A stretch of 18,978 nt of DNA from positions 1-18,978 of the forward strand of contig JBLHWU010000127.1 in NCBI GenBank assembly GCA_047629355.1, given 5' to 3'. Positions 1-8,419 of the stretch are shown piece by piece. Each line of letters begins with the position of its first letter. The stretch's first letter is position 1. Below the pieces are notes generated by a model, which searched no databases, was not told the origin of the DNA, and worked only from the letters and a program-made list of their open reading frames with translations. The position numbers were made by a program, and so were the translations under genes. The stretch is from CAYUNA01 sp047629355. GTDB lineage: Bacteria; Bacteroidota; Bacteroidia; Chitinophagales; Saprospiraceae.

Positions 1-202
1 GCCAAGATTTAATGGTATTTAAATCAATACCTAATTCTTGACTAATCACCGAATACGCTTTGCCTTGATAACCTGAAAGTAAAATACGTGCACGTGTCGA
101 CATCTTCAAAGTTGTAGTAGGACGAGTAGCTATTTGATCTATCACATCATATTGCATATTTGTCATTACTAATAGCTTTGGAATAGAGAGCTTTCTTCTC
201 AT
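1..202 (-). CDS. IS630-like transposase, N-terminal part (cut by window edge)
   Basis: Reading leftwards from the ATG at 202 gives 67 codons that stay open to the window edge, so the gene continues outside. The product begins MRRKLSIPKLL; an alternative start is Met13. Residues about 34-67 (RARILLSGYQGK, then SVISQELGIDLNTIKSW) form the helix-turn-helix typical of the N-terminus of IS630-family and related transposases, which use it to bind the element's inverted ends. The catalytic DDE domain would lie left of the window and cannot be assessed. Whether the element is intact, and whether its end lies in 203-400, cannot be decided here. Family assignment rests only on the helix-turn-helix pattern; another HTH_23-type transposase or resolvase is possible. 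Confidence 0.6.
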   Translation of the reverse strand, partial: MRRKLSIPKLLVMTNMQYDVIDQIATRPTTTLKMSTRARILLSGYQGKAYSVISQELGIDLNTIKSW

Positions 203-399
203 GGTAAGTTTTTATGGCAAAGAACGTGTTTTTTTATGAATTTTTTATGAGGCGTTGCAGTAGCCAGAATAGAATAGAATAGAACAATACGTAACTATGT
301 ACAAACAAAAGTAGCGAGTCAATTATCTGGCTGTTCTCCTCTTTTCACTATGAAACACTAAAGATTTATAAGCTGTTTTCATTTGGTTTTTTGAGATTT

Positions 400-431
400 G
401 GAGGTATCCCTTGGGATGCCTCCTTTTTTTT
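400..431 (+). terminator. Intrinsic terminator, plus strand, with no obvious gene
   Basis: GGAGGTATCCC (400-410) pairs with GGGATGCCTCC (413-423) with a single G-U wobble on the plus strand, followed directly by eight T. On the minus strand the wobble becomes an A-C mismatch and there is no T run, so it reads plus. No plus-strand coding sequence precedes it. Confidence 0.75.
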
Positions 432-444
432 GCTATTTTAAATT

Positions 445-485
445 AAAAAAGTGCCGAACGCTCGTGGGCATTCGACACTTTTTTT
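445..485 (-). terminator. Intrinsic terminator of the 352-aa T9SS protein gene
   Basis: Read on the minus strand, AAAGTGTCGAATGC pairs along its full 14 bp with GCGTTCGGCACTTT using two G-U wobbles, followed by a T run. On the plus strand the wobbles become mismatches, although a T run is present there too. It lies about 55 bp beyond the stop at 540 and fits that gene; weak bidirectional action is possible. Confidence 0.75.
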
Positions 486-539
486 CTGTAAAAATCCTGG
501 TAATTTTAAAAACCACCAGAATTTGAGCTTTCTTTTGAA

Positions 540-1598
540 TTAACGCTTCGTCACCTGCCGTGTCACCCGCTGCCCATCTACATCCAAGACAATTGAATAA
601 TTACCGCTTGGCAAATTCGTCAAATTGAATTGCTGCTGCACCTCTCCCACTTGGTTTTCCATTTGCGGAATAGCTTTCATTAATTTTCCATCAATGCTGT
701 ACAATTCCAGTTTAACCGTTGCCTTTTCTTGCAATCTAAATAGCACATTTAAGTAATTATCAACTGGATTTGGATAAGTGACATACCGAAATTGCGATAC
801 CAAATCGTCATTCGTGCTATTTGGATTAGCATTGCCCATTAATAGCAAATCATCAATTTCAATAAGATTGTCATCCGAAGAATCATGGTGAATAGCGATA
901 AAAATCGACTGCCCTACATAATCCGCCAAACTAACGCTGTGTGGCTCTAAAATTCCTCCATTGGTGCTCGCACTCAATATGCCAGCAGTATCAACTGTCG
1001 GTGCTTCAAAATAGATAGAATCCGTGTATGCATTGGCATGAATATATCCCATATCAAATAGAAACGAATCAGGATCTAAGGATTGATTGTCGCCAATCCA
1101 ATCGGTCATTTCGGCAGCACGGAAGACTTCATCGACTTGGTCAGCCGCTCCGAAGAACACGTTACCCACCAATACTTTAACCGCGTAACCGTCCATATAA
1201 CGAGGACCTTGAAACGGGGAAGATTTCCAGTGGAAAGTCGCTTGGTCATCTAAAATTTCCATTTCTGGCAAGATTAGCCAATTGCTACTCGTTGGGTCGT
1301 AACCTTCCAACCACGAACGGCTTGCCATGACGAAATTAGAATCTAATACCGCGATAGAATCTGGTGCGGCAAATTCTAAATCTTGAAACCAATCACTGGG
1401 AAATGCTGCTGCTGCTGCAATTTGGTCTTCATCCCAATTCGTCCATACTTGTGGATTATCTTCGTCGGGAAAAGTAGAAAATTCGGGTAAGTCTCCTTGA
1501 AAACCTTCATATAATAAGGTATCATTTTGAGCAGTCAGGTTTAGACTGAATAGGAAGCATAGAACAGCAATGCTTACGGTTTGTAATGCTTTTTTCAT
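540..1598 (-). CDS. T9SS-exported protein with cleaved-adhesin-like domain, 352 aa
   Basis: An extracellular or cell-surface protein of unknown specific role. The start is placed at the ATG at 1598 because it begins an immediate signal peptide (MKKALQTVSIAV...LNLTAQ, cleavage after Q24); an upstream in-frame ATG at 1655 would bury this signal. Residues about 28-260 resemble the beta-sandwich 'choice-of-anchor J' or cleaved-adhesin module (YEGFQG at the start, IEIDDLLL at the end). The last 78 residues (275-352) are a type A T9SS sorting domain: YPNPVDNYLNV, then LELYSIDGK, LPSGNYSIVL and a basic C-terminus. Known biology of this domain: it sends the protein through the outer membrane, where it is often cleaved and anchored. 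It is the first of three T9SS cargo genes in a row but has its own terminator at 445-485. Export signal confident; function unknown. Confidence 0.85.
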   Translation of the reverse strand: MKKALQTVSIAVLCFLFSLNLTAQNDTLLYEGFQGDLPEFSTFPDEDNPQVWTNWDEDQIAAAAAFPSDWFQDLEFAAPDSIAVLDSNFVMASRSWLEGYDPTSSNWLILPEMEILDDQATFHWKSSPFQGPRYMDGYAVKVLVGNVFFGAADQVDEVFRAAEMTDWIGDNQSLDPDSFLFDMGYIHANAYTDSIYFEAPTVDTAGILSASTNGGILEPHSVSLADYVGQSIFIAIHHDSSDDNLIEIDDLLLMGNANPNSTNDDLVSQFRYVTYPNPVDNYLNVLFRLQEKATVKLELYSIDGKLMKAIPQMENQVGEVQQQFNLTNLPSGNYSIVLDVDGQRVTRQVTKR

Positions 1599-1984
1599 AC
1601 TAATTTTGTTTAGATAAGTGAATAGTCGGCGTTCGGTTAACAGCCTTCGACGCACGGTTAAAACTGACAGTCAGCTGTTTACGTTTGCGTCGGCACAGTT
1701 ACTTAAACCGCTTTTAAAAATAAAAATATATTAGTGGCTGTTTTGAAATTGGGTATAAATTATTAGTTGATAATATTTGGGTAGTACTTCTTTTTTAAAA
1801 GAAAGGACTAAGATATATAAAAAATGTAAAGGAGATGAATTTACCGAATAAAAAAATAAAAATGCTGTTTAAGAACGAAAAAAAACAAAAAAGCCCTCTG
1901 CGAAACAATTTCACAGAGGACTTTATATAATTAGCTTTTATTTAAAAAATAGCCGCTAACTACTTGGCAAATTTGACTTTGCGA
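1599..1984. other. Intergenic leader between two T9SS cargo genes
   Basis: Holds the upstream region of the 352-aa gene and, at 1887-1921, the terminator of the next gene. The GC-richer stretch 1620-1700 contains short inverted matches (such as GCGTCGGCAC against GCCGAACGCCGAC on the minus strand) that could fold in the leader RNA. 1700-1880 is strongly AT-rich. No gene found. Confidence 0.55.
1887..1921 (-). terminator. Intrinsic terminator of the 601-aa T9SS protein gene
   Basis: On the minus strand GTCCTCTGTGAAA pairs fully with TTTCGCAGAGGGC (wobbles at two positions, loop TTG) and is followed by six T. It begins about 64 bp after the stop codon at 1985. Confidence 0.85.
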
Positions 1985-3790
1985 TTAGTGCTGAACCGTA
2001 AATTTAACTGTTCGAGAACCATCAGCAGTTACCAATCGTGCCATATAAATACCGTTCGGGTAACTTGAAGTATTGAACTCGTAAGTTCCGTTAGCCAAGT
2101 TATCGTATTCTTTAACCTGCATGATTTTACCAGTCATATCCATCAACAAGATGTTTGTTAAACCAGTGTTTTCCAAGTTGATATCCAAAGAGATACGCTC
2201 ACTCGTTGGATTAGGGAACAAAGTCATTGACTCTGCTGGCAATGGATTGTCTTCAGTAGATACCGCTGCTCTTGTAGTCAAACGGATAGTTGCTGCATTG
2301 TCTGCACCAAAACCACCCAAAAACCACTGAGAAGTATAAAGAATTGTAGAAATCTGGAAGTAATCCAAATCATTCGCAATTCCTTGGAACACGACATTAC
2401 TCTCACCTGCATATTGCAATGCAATGATATAACGTGTACCTGGCTCAATTTCAATTGCTTCTTCGTCAAAGTTCAACAATTCAACAGTCTGCAAATCAAA
2501 GTTAGCTCCTGTGAAAGTATGAGGAACAAATGCTAACAGATCTAAACCTTCATTAGTCGTCAAATCAGCATTAACATCGAAAGTATTCCAACCTGCATCT
2601 ACTACATCATCTTTCACTCTTGCCAAAATAATAGTTGCTTCTTTACCTGCCAATGGTGCATCTACTGGATTTACAGCAGCATTGAAAATAACGTTTTCAA
2701 AGAAACGAGTTTCTGGTAAAACTGTTGAAGTCGAAGTATAAAGGTTACCCATCAAGTAATCACCTCCATCACCTGGACGACTTCCTGAGATAGTTGCATT
2801 GTCTTTAGACCATAAGGTTTCTGTTACCAAAAACACCTCAGTTCCAACATTATCCGCTGTATTCTGATCAACTTGATCAGCTGTTACTTCATAGTTAAAA
2901 TTGTAAACACCTAACTCCAAGTTTTCTGGAGAGAAAGAATCATCAAAAAGGAAGTTAACAATAGAATCAGTTGGTACTGTAGCCATAGTTGAAACATCTG
3001 TAAACAAAACTGCACCAGTTTCATCTGTGATTGTTCCCGTTACGGTAACATTTGTCAACTCTTCTCCACCTGTATTCGCAACATCTGCATCAAAAGACAA
3101 AGTGTCTGTATCAATTTGCAAAATAGGTTGAGCAAAACTTGCTGGAGAATAGAAGAAATCACCCAAAGAAAAATCTACTGAAGGTGTAGGATCTGCATCA
3201 AACAAAGCTACATCATCAATTCTCCAAGTGTATTCAAAATTTCCTTGCCATCTGAATTGAATCCAAACTTCTGGCTCATTAGCCGCTTCTGGCAATTCAA
3301 CAACGGCAATTTGCAAACCACTTGACAAGTCATTAGCTGGAACAATTGCTAAAATTGGGTAGTAAGTAAATACCATTCCGTCTGTACTTACACCTACTTG
3401 AACAACAGATGTAGTATTGAAAAACGCATATTGGTTTTCAGAACGCAAGTACACTGTACTTTGCCCCATACAATTAATTGGATTAGCAGTCGTCAAAGTT
3501 ACATCGTGTGGATTTTCACCGTTTCCGTCAGAGTTGAAAATAGCAAAACCATTCGCAACAGTTGTAGCTGCAAATTCAGGCTGTCCACCAAACAATAAAG
3601 CAGTAGGATCATCCGACCAAGTCCAAACTTCTGTACCATCATTCATACCACCGCCTGTCCAATTGGTGTCAAAAGCAGCCATATCACCGAAATCATCTGT
3701 CCAAAAAGACGTCTGAGCAGTCATGTTGGTCATTCCGACCATAGCCATAGCCATTAAAAAAGCAAAAACATTCTTTGTAAAATACTTCAT
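1985..3790 (-). CDS. T9SS-exported protein with choice-of-anchor J domain, 601 aa
   Basis: Secreted or surface protein of unknown role. It has a signal peptide (MKYFTKNVFAFLMAMAMV...NMTAQ, cleavage after about residue 26). Residues 27-200 look like a choice-of-anchor J beta-sandwich (FWTDDFGD at the start, closing WRIDDVALFD). Residues about 225-325 resemble a CARDB-like adhesion repeat (ADVANTGGEELTNVTVTG...QNTADNVGTEVF). Residues 330-510 are a further beta-rich region, and 524-601 are a type A T9SS sorting domain (LFPNPTSERISL, LLMDMTGKI, YPNGIYMARL). The same order recurs in the 813-aa neighbour upstream, including the ADQNxxxN and ETLWSKDN / DSIFAKDR transitions, so the two are probably paralogues. 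Its own terminator and a 370-bp upstream gap suggest independent transcription. Nothing catalytic was recognised. Confidence 0.88.
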   Translation of the reverse strand: MKYFTKNVFAFLMAMAMVGMTNMTAQTSFWTDDFGDMAAFDTNWTGGGMNDGTEVWTWSDDPTALLFGGQPEFAATTVANGFAIFNSDGNGENPHDVTLTTANPINCMGQSTVYLRSENQYAFFNTTSVVQVGVSTDGMVFTYYPILAIVPANDLSSGLQIAVVELPEAANEPEVWIQFRWQGNFEYTWRIDDVALFDADPTPSVDFSLGDFFYSPASFAQPILQIDTDTLSFDADVANTGGEELTNVTVTGTITDETGAVLFTDVSTMATVPTDSIVNFLFDDSFSPENLELGVYNFNYEVTADQVDQNTADNVGTEVFLVTETLWSKDNATISGSRPGDGGDYLMGNLYTSTSTVLPETRFFENVIFNAAVNPVDAPLAGKEATIILARVKDDVVDAGWNTFDVNADLTTNEGLDLLAFVPHTFTGANFDLQTVELLNFDEEAIEIEPGTRYIIALQYAGESNVVFQGIANDLDYFQISTILYTSQWFLGGFGADNAATIRLTTRAAVSTEDNPLPAESMTLFPNPTSERISLDINLENTGLTNILLMDMTGKIMQVKEYDNLANGTYEFNTSSYPNGIYMARLVTADGSRTVKFTVQH

Positions 3791-4160
3791 AAAAATGAAA
3801 TTTAGTTTTAAAAAATTTAGTCAATTAATCAGGGAGATCTTTTTTTCTAATTTATAAAAATTCATCATTTAAACAATGACCATAGTCTTAAGAGTATAAG
3901 AGGATCTTCACATAATTTTGTTTCAAAAATACGTCAATCACCGCTAATGAATTTTGTTAAATCGTCAAATTGATTATCCCAGTTCTTAGGTTTTAAGGTC
4001 TCTATTTTCAAATATTTGAAAAAGAAATGCAAATATGAGACTTTTTCAATTATTTATTCTTTTTTTTTGTAATAAGTAATGTCTTTTGCCCCACAAAAAT
4101 TGTAATAATTTAGAAGGGACTATAGGAATTAAGAATGATAAATGAGGAATTTCTCATTTA
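3791..4160. other. AT-rich intergenic region upstream of the 601-aa T9SS gene
   Basis: No gene found. On the minus strand a TATTTTTG box at 3924-3931 matches the Bacteroidota -7 consensus TAnnTTTG. The matching -33 element is poor (TTTA), so a promoter with a leader of about 130 nt is only a possibility. At 4137-4162 a weak AAATGAG/CTCATTT hairpin overlaps the stop of the 813-aa gene; it lacks a T run. Confidence 0.4.
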
Positions 4161-6602
4161 TTAATTCATTTTCACAAACTTCTTCGCCACACTTTGCCCG
4201 TCTGCTAACAGAACCCGCAAGACATAAAATCCGCTGATTAAGTGAGCGATTGAAACGGATATTTGTTCAAAATGACTCGTTAAATCTTGCAAATTTGTTA
4301 TCTCTACGCCCTTTGAGTTCGTAATAATTATTTGAAATGGCTCCTTATTTTTCACTCCACTTAGACTAACAAAAACCATTTCTTTACTTGGGTTTGGAAA
4401 AATGGAAAGATTTTTTTCAGTCAACTCCCGCGCATCTGTCGCCACTATATTTTCTGAAATATGTAGCCGAATCACAGGTGTTCTTTTAAAATTAAATCCA
4501 ATTGTATTGAAATCTGATTCTGTTCCTTGCCGCAACACCGAGGCAAAACGAGGGCTTCCCATTAAATTTCTCGATAAAAAATAATTGGCTGCATAATTAA
4601 ATTCATCCGTCGCCGCAATGTAAAAAGAACAATCACCAGTACACCCAGGTGGCGGTCCTTCGTAAGTAATCGTTGCCAAATAATAACTGTTGTCTGCCAA
4701 CCAAACCTCCTCTTCATCTATCGGTTCTATCGACACCGTCACTTCCTTGATGCCGGTTGACGTTTCCGTATTCACAAAATTTTGTGCCCCTATTAACTCC
4801 AACTCGTTCCCCTCCGCAATCGAATCCAATGGGCTACTAATATTCCATTTGTATAAACGAACTTTCATAAGAGCACCGAAAAAATTACCTCGGGTCAACA
4901 TCGCAAAAGTCATTTTGGTGGCATGAAAACCATTGCCATTCGGTACATAAAAGCAGTTGCCAATTTCGTAAGCCAAAGGTCCGACAGGTGCAAAAGTGGA
5001 ACGATAACCCCGATCTTTGGCAAAAATAGAATCGGTGACTTCAAACTCCCAGCTAAGCATATTATTGGATAAATTTTGGTCTGCTGTTGTTCCGTTCACT
5101 TCATATTGTCCGTAATATACCCCAGGTTCTTCGGGCATTTCTACCACATCTGCAAATAGCTTATTTTCAATGAGTTGCAAACTTTCAACCGTATCATAAT
5201 TTAAAAAATCTTCATAAATTAATTCTTGATTCTCCCCATTAAAAATCCGCGCAGTAACAGTTACTTCTTCCTGCAATTCCTTTCCATAGTTTTTAAAATC
5301 AACCAATAAACCAAAGGAATCCAACTGACTTTTCGGCGTTTGATAATTGGGTGCTATCGCGTAAAAATTTTCTTTTAAACCCAAGTCATTCGTTTCGTTT
5401 TGCATCACCCGCACATCATCAATTGCCCAATAAAAAGTGAAGCCACTGAACGTAAATCGAAACCGAATATCCGTTTCCCCAATTAACTCAGCGGGTAACG
5501 ACATGTTTTTTTCTCCGCAAATAATCTCTTGAAACTCCGCCAAGGGATTGACATCCAAGGGGTCTGTCCAATTTTCGCCAGCTATCGACCAACTCAAGCT
5601 AGTGATAGGCACGCTCAAATTCTGCGCATTCCCAATCTCGACCTGCTGAAAAAACCGTAGCGACAATTCACAATCCATCGCCACGCCAGACAAATCAATC
5701 GAAGGGGAAATCAAATGCGCCAAAGTCGCGATATTTTGAGGCGCACAGAAAGTAGCATTCAAAATTGCTGCCCCATTTTCTGGCGTATGTGAACAAATAG
5801 ATAAGTAGTCTTCTTGCTGTGGAAATTGATTGTCAATCCAACCTTTCGCGTTCCACGTCCAAGAACATTGAGGTTCGTTAGTTCCTAATTGCCAGTCATT
5901 TAGCCCTTCCGAAAAATCGCCTTCCCCAGTTACTGTTCCCCAAATCGCCTTTTCGTACAGCGGATGATAGTCAAATATTTCTACATCATCAATCGCCCAA
6001 TTAAAATCATTGAAACCCTGCCATTGCCATTGGATTTCGACTTCAGAAAACCCCGCTGCCGCCGCTGTGATATCGACGTAAATGGTTTGTGCATTCCAAG
6101 TTGAAGTGATTTCTCCAATAGGTCCTTCGTCCCAAGTTGGATAGATTTCAAAGGTTTCAAAATCGTTATTTTCGTTTTTTACTCTAATAAAAGCAGACAC
6201 GGCAGGCTTTCTAAAAACATAAATCAAGTTACTGGAAAAGGCTAAGACTACCCTATTTTTATTGCTACAATCAATTTTCGAGGTCGTCAGTTGACTATCA
6301 AAATCAGTAGAAGAAGCTGCCGCCCCTTCTGGATTGACAAATAAATAACCGTTGAATGCGCTCCGGCTTTCGAGGCGACACAAATCAATATCTGTATTTT
6401 CCAAACTTGCATTTTGTGAAAACGGCGGGCAGTCGTATGAATTAGCGCAATGTTTCCAAAGCATCCCTACATCAGTTATATCTTCAGTTGTCCAAGCTGT
6501 TGGGAAATTGCCTTCTGAAAAGTCTTCCGACCAAAATGATTGTGCCCATATGGAGGCTGTACTCAACAGGATGCCGAGCAAAAGTAGATAGTTTTTTTCC
6601 AT
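4161..6602 (-). CDS. T9SS-exported protein with two choice-of-anchor J domains, 813 aa
   Basis: Secreted or surface protein of unknown role. It starts with a signal peptide (MEKNYLLLLGILLSTASIWAQ, cleavage after residue 21). Residues about 22-212 form one choice-of-anchor J module ending in NWAIDDVEIFD, and about 215-400 a second ending in YWAIDDVRVM. Each module contains several cysteines (for example CANSYDCPPF), unlike the 601-aa neighbour. Residues about 410-525 are a CARDB-like segment (LLVDFKNYGKELQEEVTVTA...ADQNLSNNMLSW), followed by a beta-rich region and a type A T9SS sorting domain at 734-813 (IFPNPSKEMVFV, ISGFYVLRVLLADG). The architecture is that of the downstream 601-aa protein plus an extra J module, which suggests duplication. 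Adhesion or degradation of surface polymers would fit, but no active site is visible. Confidence 0.87.
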   Translation of the reverse strand: MEKNYLLLLGILLSTASIWAQSFWSEDFSEGNFPTAWTTEDITDVGMLWKHCANSYDCPPFSQNASLENTDIDLCRLESRSAFNGYLFVNPEGAAASSTDFDSQLTTSKIDCSNKNRVVLAFSSNLIYVFRKPAVSAFIRVKNENNDFETFEIYPTWDEGPIGEITSTWNAQTIYVDITAAAAGFSEVEIQWQWQGFNDFNWAIDDVEIFDYHPLYEKAIWGTVTGEGDFSEGLNDWQLGTNEPQCSWTWNAKGWIDNQFPQQEDYLSICSHTPENGAAILNATFCAPQNIATLAHLISPSIDLSGVAMDCELSLRFFQQVEIGNAQNLSVPITSLSWSIAGENWTDPLDVNPLAEFQEIICGEKNMSLPAELIGETDIRFRFTFSGFTFYWAIDDVRVMQNETNDLGLKENFYAIAPNYQTPKSQLDSFGLLVDFKNYGKELQEEVTVTARIFNGENQELIYEDFLNYDTVESLQLIENKLFADVVEMPEEPGVYYGQYEVNGTTADQNLSNNMLSWEFEVTDSIFAKDRGYRSTFAPVGPLAYEIGNCFYVPNGNGFHATKMTFAMLTRGNFFGALMKVRLYKWNISSPLDSIAEGNELELIGAQNFVNTETSTGIKEVTVSIEPIDEEEVWLADNSYYLATITYEGPPPGCTGDCSFYIAATDEFNYAANYFLSRNLMGSPRFASVLRQGTESDFNTIGFNFKRTPVIRLHISENIVATDARELTEKNLSIFPNPSKEMVFVSLSGVKNKEPFQIIITNSKGVEITNLQDLTSHFEQISVSIAHLISGFYVLRVLLADGQSVAKKFVKMN

Positions 6603-6766
6603 GCTTTGTTTCTTTTATCGCTCACGGTTGACAGTAAATAGGGCACGGTGAGTCCGCGAGAACCAAGCGGAATCTAAGGTAAAAGTTCGCAGCAAACAAG
6701 AAAAAATTAAAAGTTGGTCTTTTAAGGTACAAAAGAAGTACGTTTTAGAAAGAAGTCTAACATAAG

Positions 6767-6797
6767 AAGCATGGTGATTTTAAAAATCACCATGCTT
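6767..6797 (-). terminator. Palindromic hairpin after the lipoprotein gene
   Basis: AAGCATGGTGATTTT is followed by its near-perfect reverse complement, giving a 15-bp stem with almost no loop. It lies 29 bp beyond the TAG stop at 6826 (minus) and upstream of the 813-aa gene. There is no T run, so it may act as an RNA 3'-end stabiliser or an inefficient terminator. Its core CATGGTGATTTT recurs in the hairpin at 12343-12383. Confidence 0.6.
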
Positions 6798-6825
6798 TAG
6801 TCTCGTAGATTTCCAAAAATCTAAC

Positions 6826-8022
6826 CTACAAGATTACCCGCGCCCCTCTAATTTTATTCTTAACGGTCGGCTTCAACACATCTGCTGCATCGAGCAACAA
6901 ATCTACATCCGAAGGAAACGGCAGCGGTCGATTACCAATCCGTTTTTTAGAATCTGCACTCAAGGCACGTTTGTCACCTTGAAAAGTAGACGCATAATTT
7001 TCGAAAATAGCATCCGCCGTAATGTTTTCCCGACGAATCACTTCTTTAGTTTGGTTGTCATAAAATTCTAAAACACCAGCTACGCGCGCTTCTTTTTGCT
7101 GAAAAACCTCTAATATCCGCGCTTTGATGATAATTTTTCGTGGAACGGTCACATCATTTCCTAAAGTATCTTTCAGTACATTCCCGTTATTGTCCAACAC
7201 ATATTCCCAGCCATCTTCAATTTCCTTATCATCGACATATTCCCGTTCTTTTACGAGGCTTGGACTGACTTCAATGTCTCGCAAATTCATCACTATTTTG
7301 TAATCATAAGTCAATCCCGCTTTCGGTTGAGCGTGATAAACCTTCCAGCGGCTGTTCATATCTCGAGTAGTGATGTCCGTAATTTCCCGTTCAAAACTTC
7401 TTGGTAAAACTGTTCGAGAATTGTTTTTCATCGTTAACAAAACATAAGTGGTCCCTAAGTCTAGGGCGCGTTTTTGCAAGGTACTTTTGTCTTTGTAATT
7501 GCGGTAATATTGCTCTGTTTTTTCCAATCGGTCATATGCTTCTCTTGCAGCAAATCGGTCGCCACGTTCCGCTTTAGTCAATATTTTTTTTGCCAAAACA
7601 TAATGGAATTCCGCTGCTTTCTTCTTCGATTCTTCCATAAAGTTGCCAACTTCTACCATATTCAAACTTGCCTCATAGCCATTTTCATCATAAATCGGCA
7701 TCAAGGGCGCGACCTTATTTTGTCGGTTTTGAATGTCTTTATAAAGCATGGCGATTTTATCCCAACTCTCCGGATTGCCGTTGCTTTTCAACGTTTTAAT
7801 GGCTTTCAAATCACGGGCATTGGCTCGATTAAAAGCATCGGCAAGTGGCGAAACAAATTTTGCTTTCTTCTTTTTCTTTCCTGCAATTTTTTTGACCGTG
7901 TAGGTGATAGCTTGGTCATAATTGCCGCGTTCTACCATTTTAACGGCAGATTGGCAAGAAGAGAAAATAGTTAAAAATCCAATTGAAAAAACTGCGACGA
8001 ATAACAAGTTTTTATTTTTCAT
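6826..8022 (-). CDS. Predicted lipoprotein of unknown function, 398 aa
   Basis: An envelope lipoprotein: the N-terminus MKNKNLLFVAVFSIGFLTIFSSC is a type II signal peptide with the lipidated cysteine at residue 23. The following residues (QSAVKMVERGNYDQAITYTVKKI) read like the start of a tetratricopeptide-type helical repeat, with a lysine-rich patch (KKKKKAK) near residues 50-56. Residues 60-205 are mostly helical; about 210-398 look like a mixed alpha/beta domain (YDYKIVMNLRDIEVSP, KIIIKARILEVFQQKEARVAGVLEFYDN). I recognise no catalytic motif; similar TPR-like lipoproteins are common in Bacteroidota but uncharacterised as far as I know. The gene stands alone, ends in TAG, and its upstream region is occupied by a 160-bp foldback element that starts only 15 bp above the ATG, so its promoter probably lies in or beyond that element. 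Confidence 0.85.
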   Translation of the reverse strand: MKNKNLLFVAVFSIGFLTIFSSCQSAVKMVERGNYDQAITYTVKKIAGKKKKKAKFVSPLADAFNRANARDLKAIKTLKSNGNPESWDKIAMLYKDIQNRQNKVAPLMPIYDENGYEASLNMVEVGNFMEESKKKAAEFHYVLAKKILTKAERGDRFAAREAYDRLEKTEQYYRNYKDKSTLQKRALDLGTTYVLLTMKNNSRTVLPRSFEREITDITTRDMNSRWKVYHAQPKAGLTYDYKIVMNLRDIEVSPSLVKEREYVDDKEIEDGWEYVLDNNGNVLKDTLGNDVTVPRKIIIKARILEVFQQKEARVAGVLEFYDNQTKEVIRRENITADAIFENYASTFQGDKRALSADSKKRIGNRPLPFPSDVDLLLDAADVLKPTVKNKIRGARVIL

Positions 8023-8419
8023 AATTATTAGGTTTTAGGTAACAGTAAGAGAATAAATTCACATTATTGACTATCTCTTTTGCCCTTATTTTTCACTTTG
8101 AAATTGCTCAGTATATCAACATAAATCCCACTTTCAAAGCAAAAACTAAGACCAAAATAAATTACCCAAGAATGTCAATTTATTTTTCCTTCATTCCTAA
8201 GCGTTAGAAATTAGTGTGGCGATTTTTATACTTTTAAGACAGTTGAAAACGATATTTTTCATAAAAAAAAGCACTAATTATTAGTTAAATAAATAATGGA
8301 ATTTGTTAAGGGACATGAAAAAAATAGCCTTGGTTTTAAATATTTTATAAATCGGAAGTCAACTGTAACTTTTTTAAAGTGTTTAGAAGAGAAGTTAAAC
8401 CAACACCTCAACACTCAAA
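8023..8419. other. Divergent intergenic region with foldback element A
   Basis: Separates the lipoprotein (minus) from the beta-barrel gene (plus). 8038-8197 is foldback element A. The remaining 8198-8419 is AT-rich and must contain the plus-strand promoter, but no clear TTTG/TAnnTTTG pair was found. Confidence 0.6.
8038..8197 (+). repeat. 160-bp foldback (MITE-like) element, copy A
   Basis: It shares its core with four other copies (9078, 15975 inverted, 18018, 18539). The terminal arms match imperfectly: the segment AATAAATTCACATT (8052-8065) corresponds inverted to AATGTCAATTTATT near 8171-8184. The inner arms TTTTTCACTTTGAAA (8089-8103) and TTTCAAAGCAAAAA (8132-8145) also pair, so the whole element can fold on itself. 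It is non-coding. Flanks TTA and TAA do not give a clean target duplication. Confidence 0.75.

Larger units (their letters stand above)
203..539. other. Intergenic region with pentamer repeat and two terminators
   Basis: No convincing gene on either strand. At 266-285 there is a short pentanucleotide run (AGAAT three times, then AGAAC). The region ends with two hairpins annotated separately, one reading plus (400-431) and one reading minus (445-485). One end of the flanking IS630-like element probably falls here, but I could not identify an inverted repeat without its partner. Confidence 0.6.

Noticed and set aside
7474..7974. 166-aa plus-strand open frame
   Set aside because: Lies wholly inside the lipoprotein gene on the opposite strand; the Phe/Cys-rich translation is typical of an antisense shadow.
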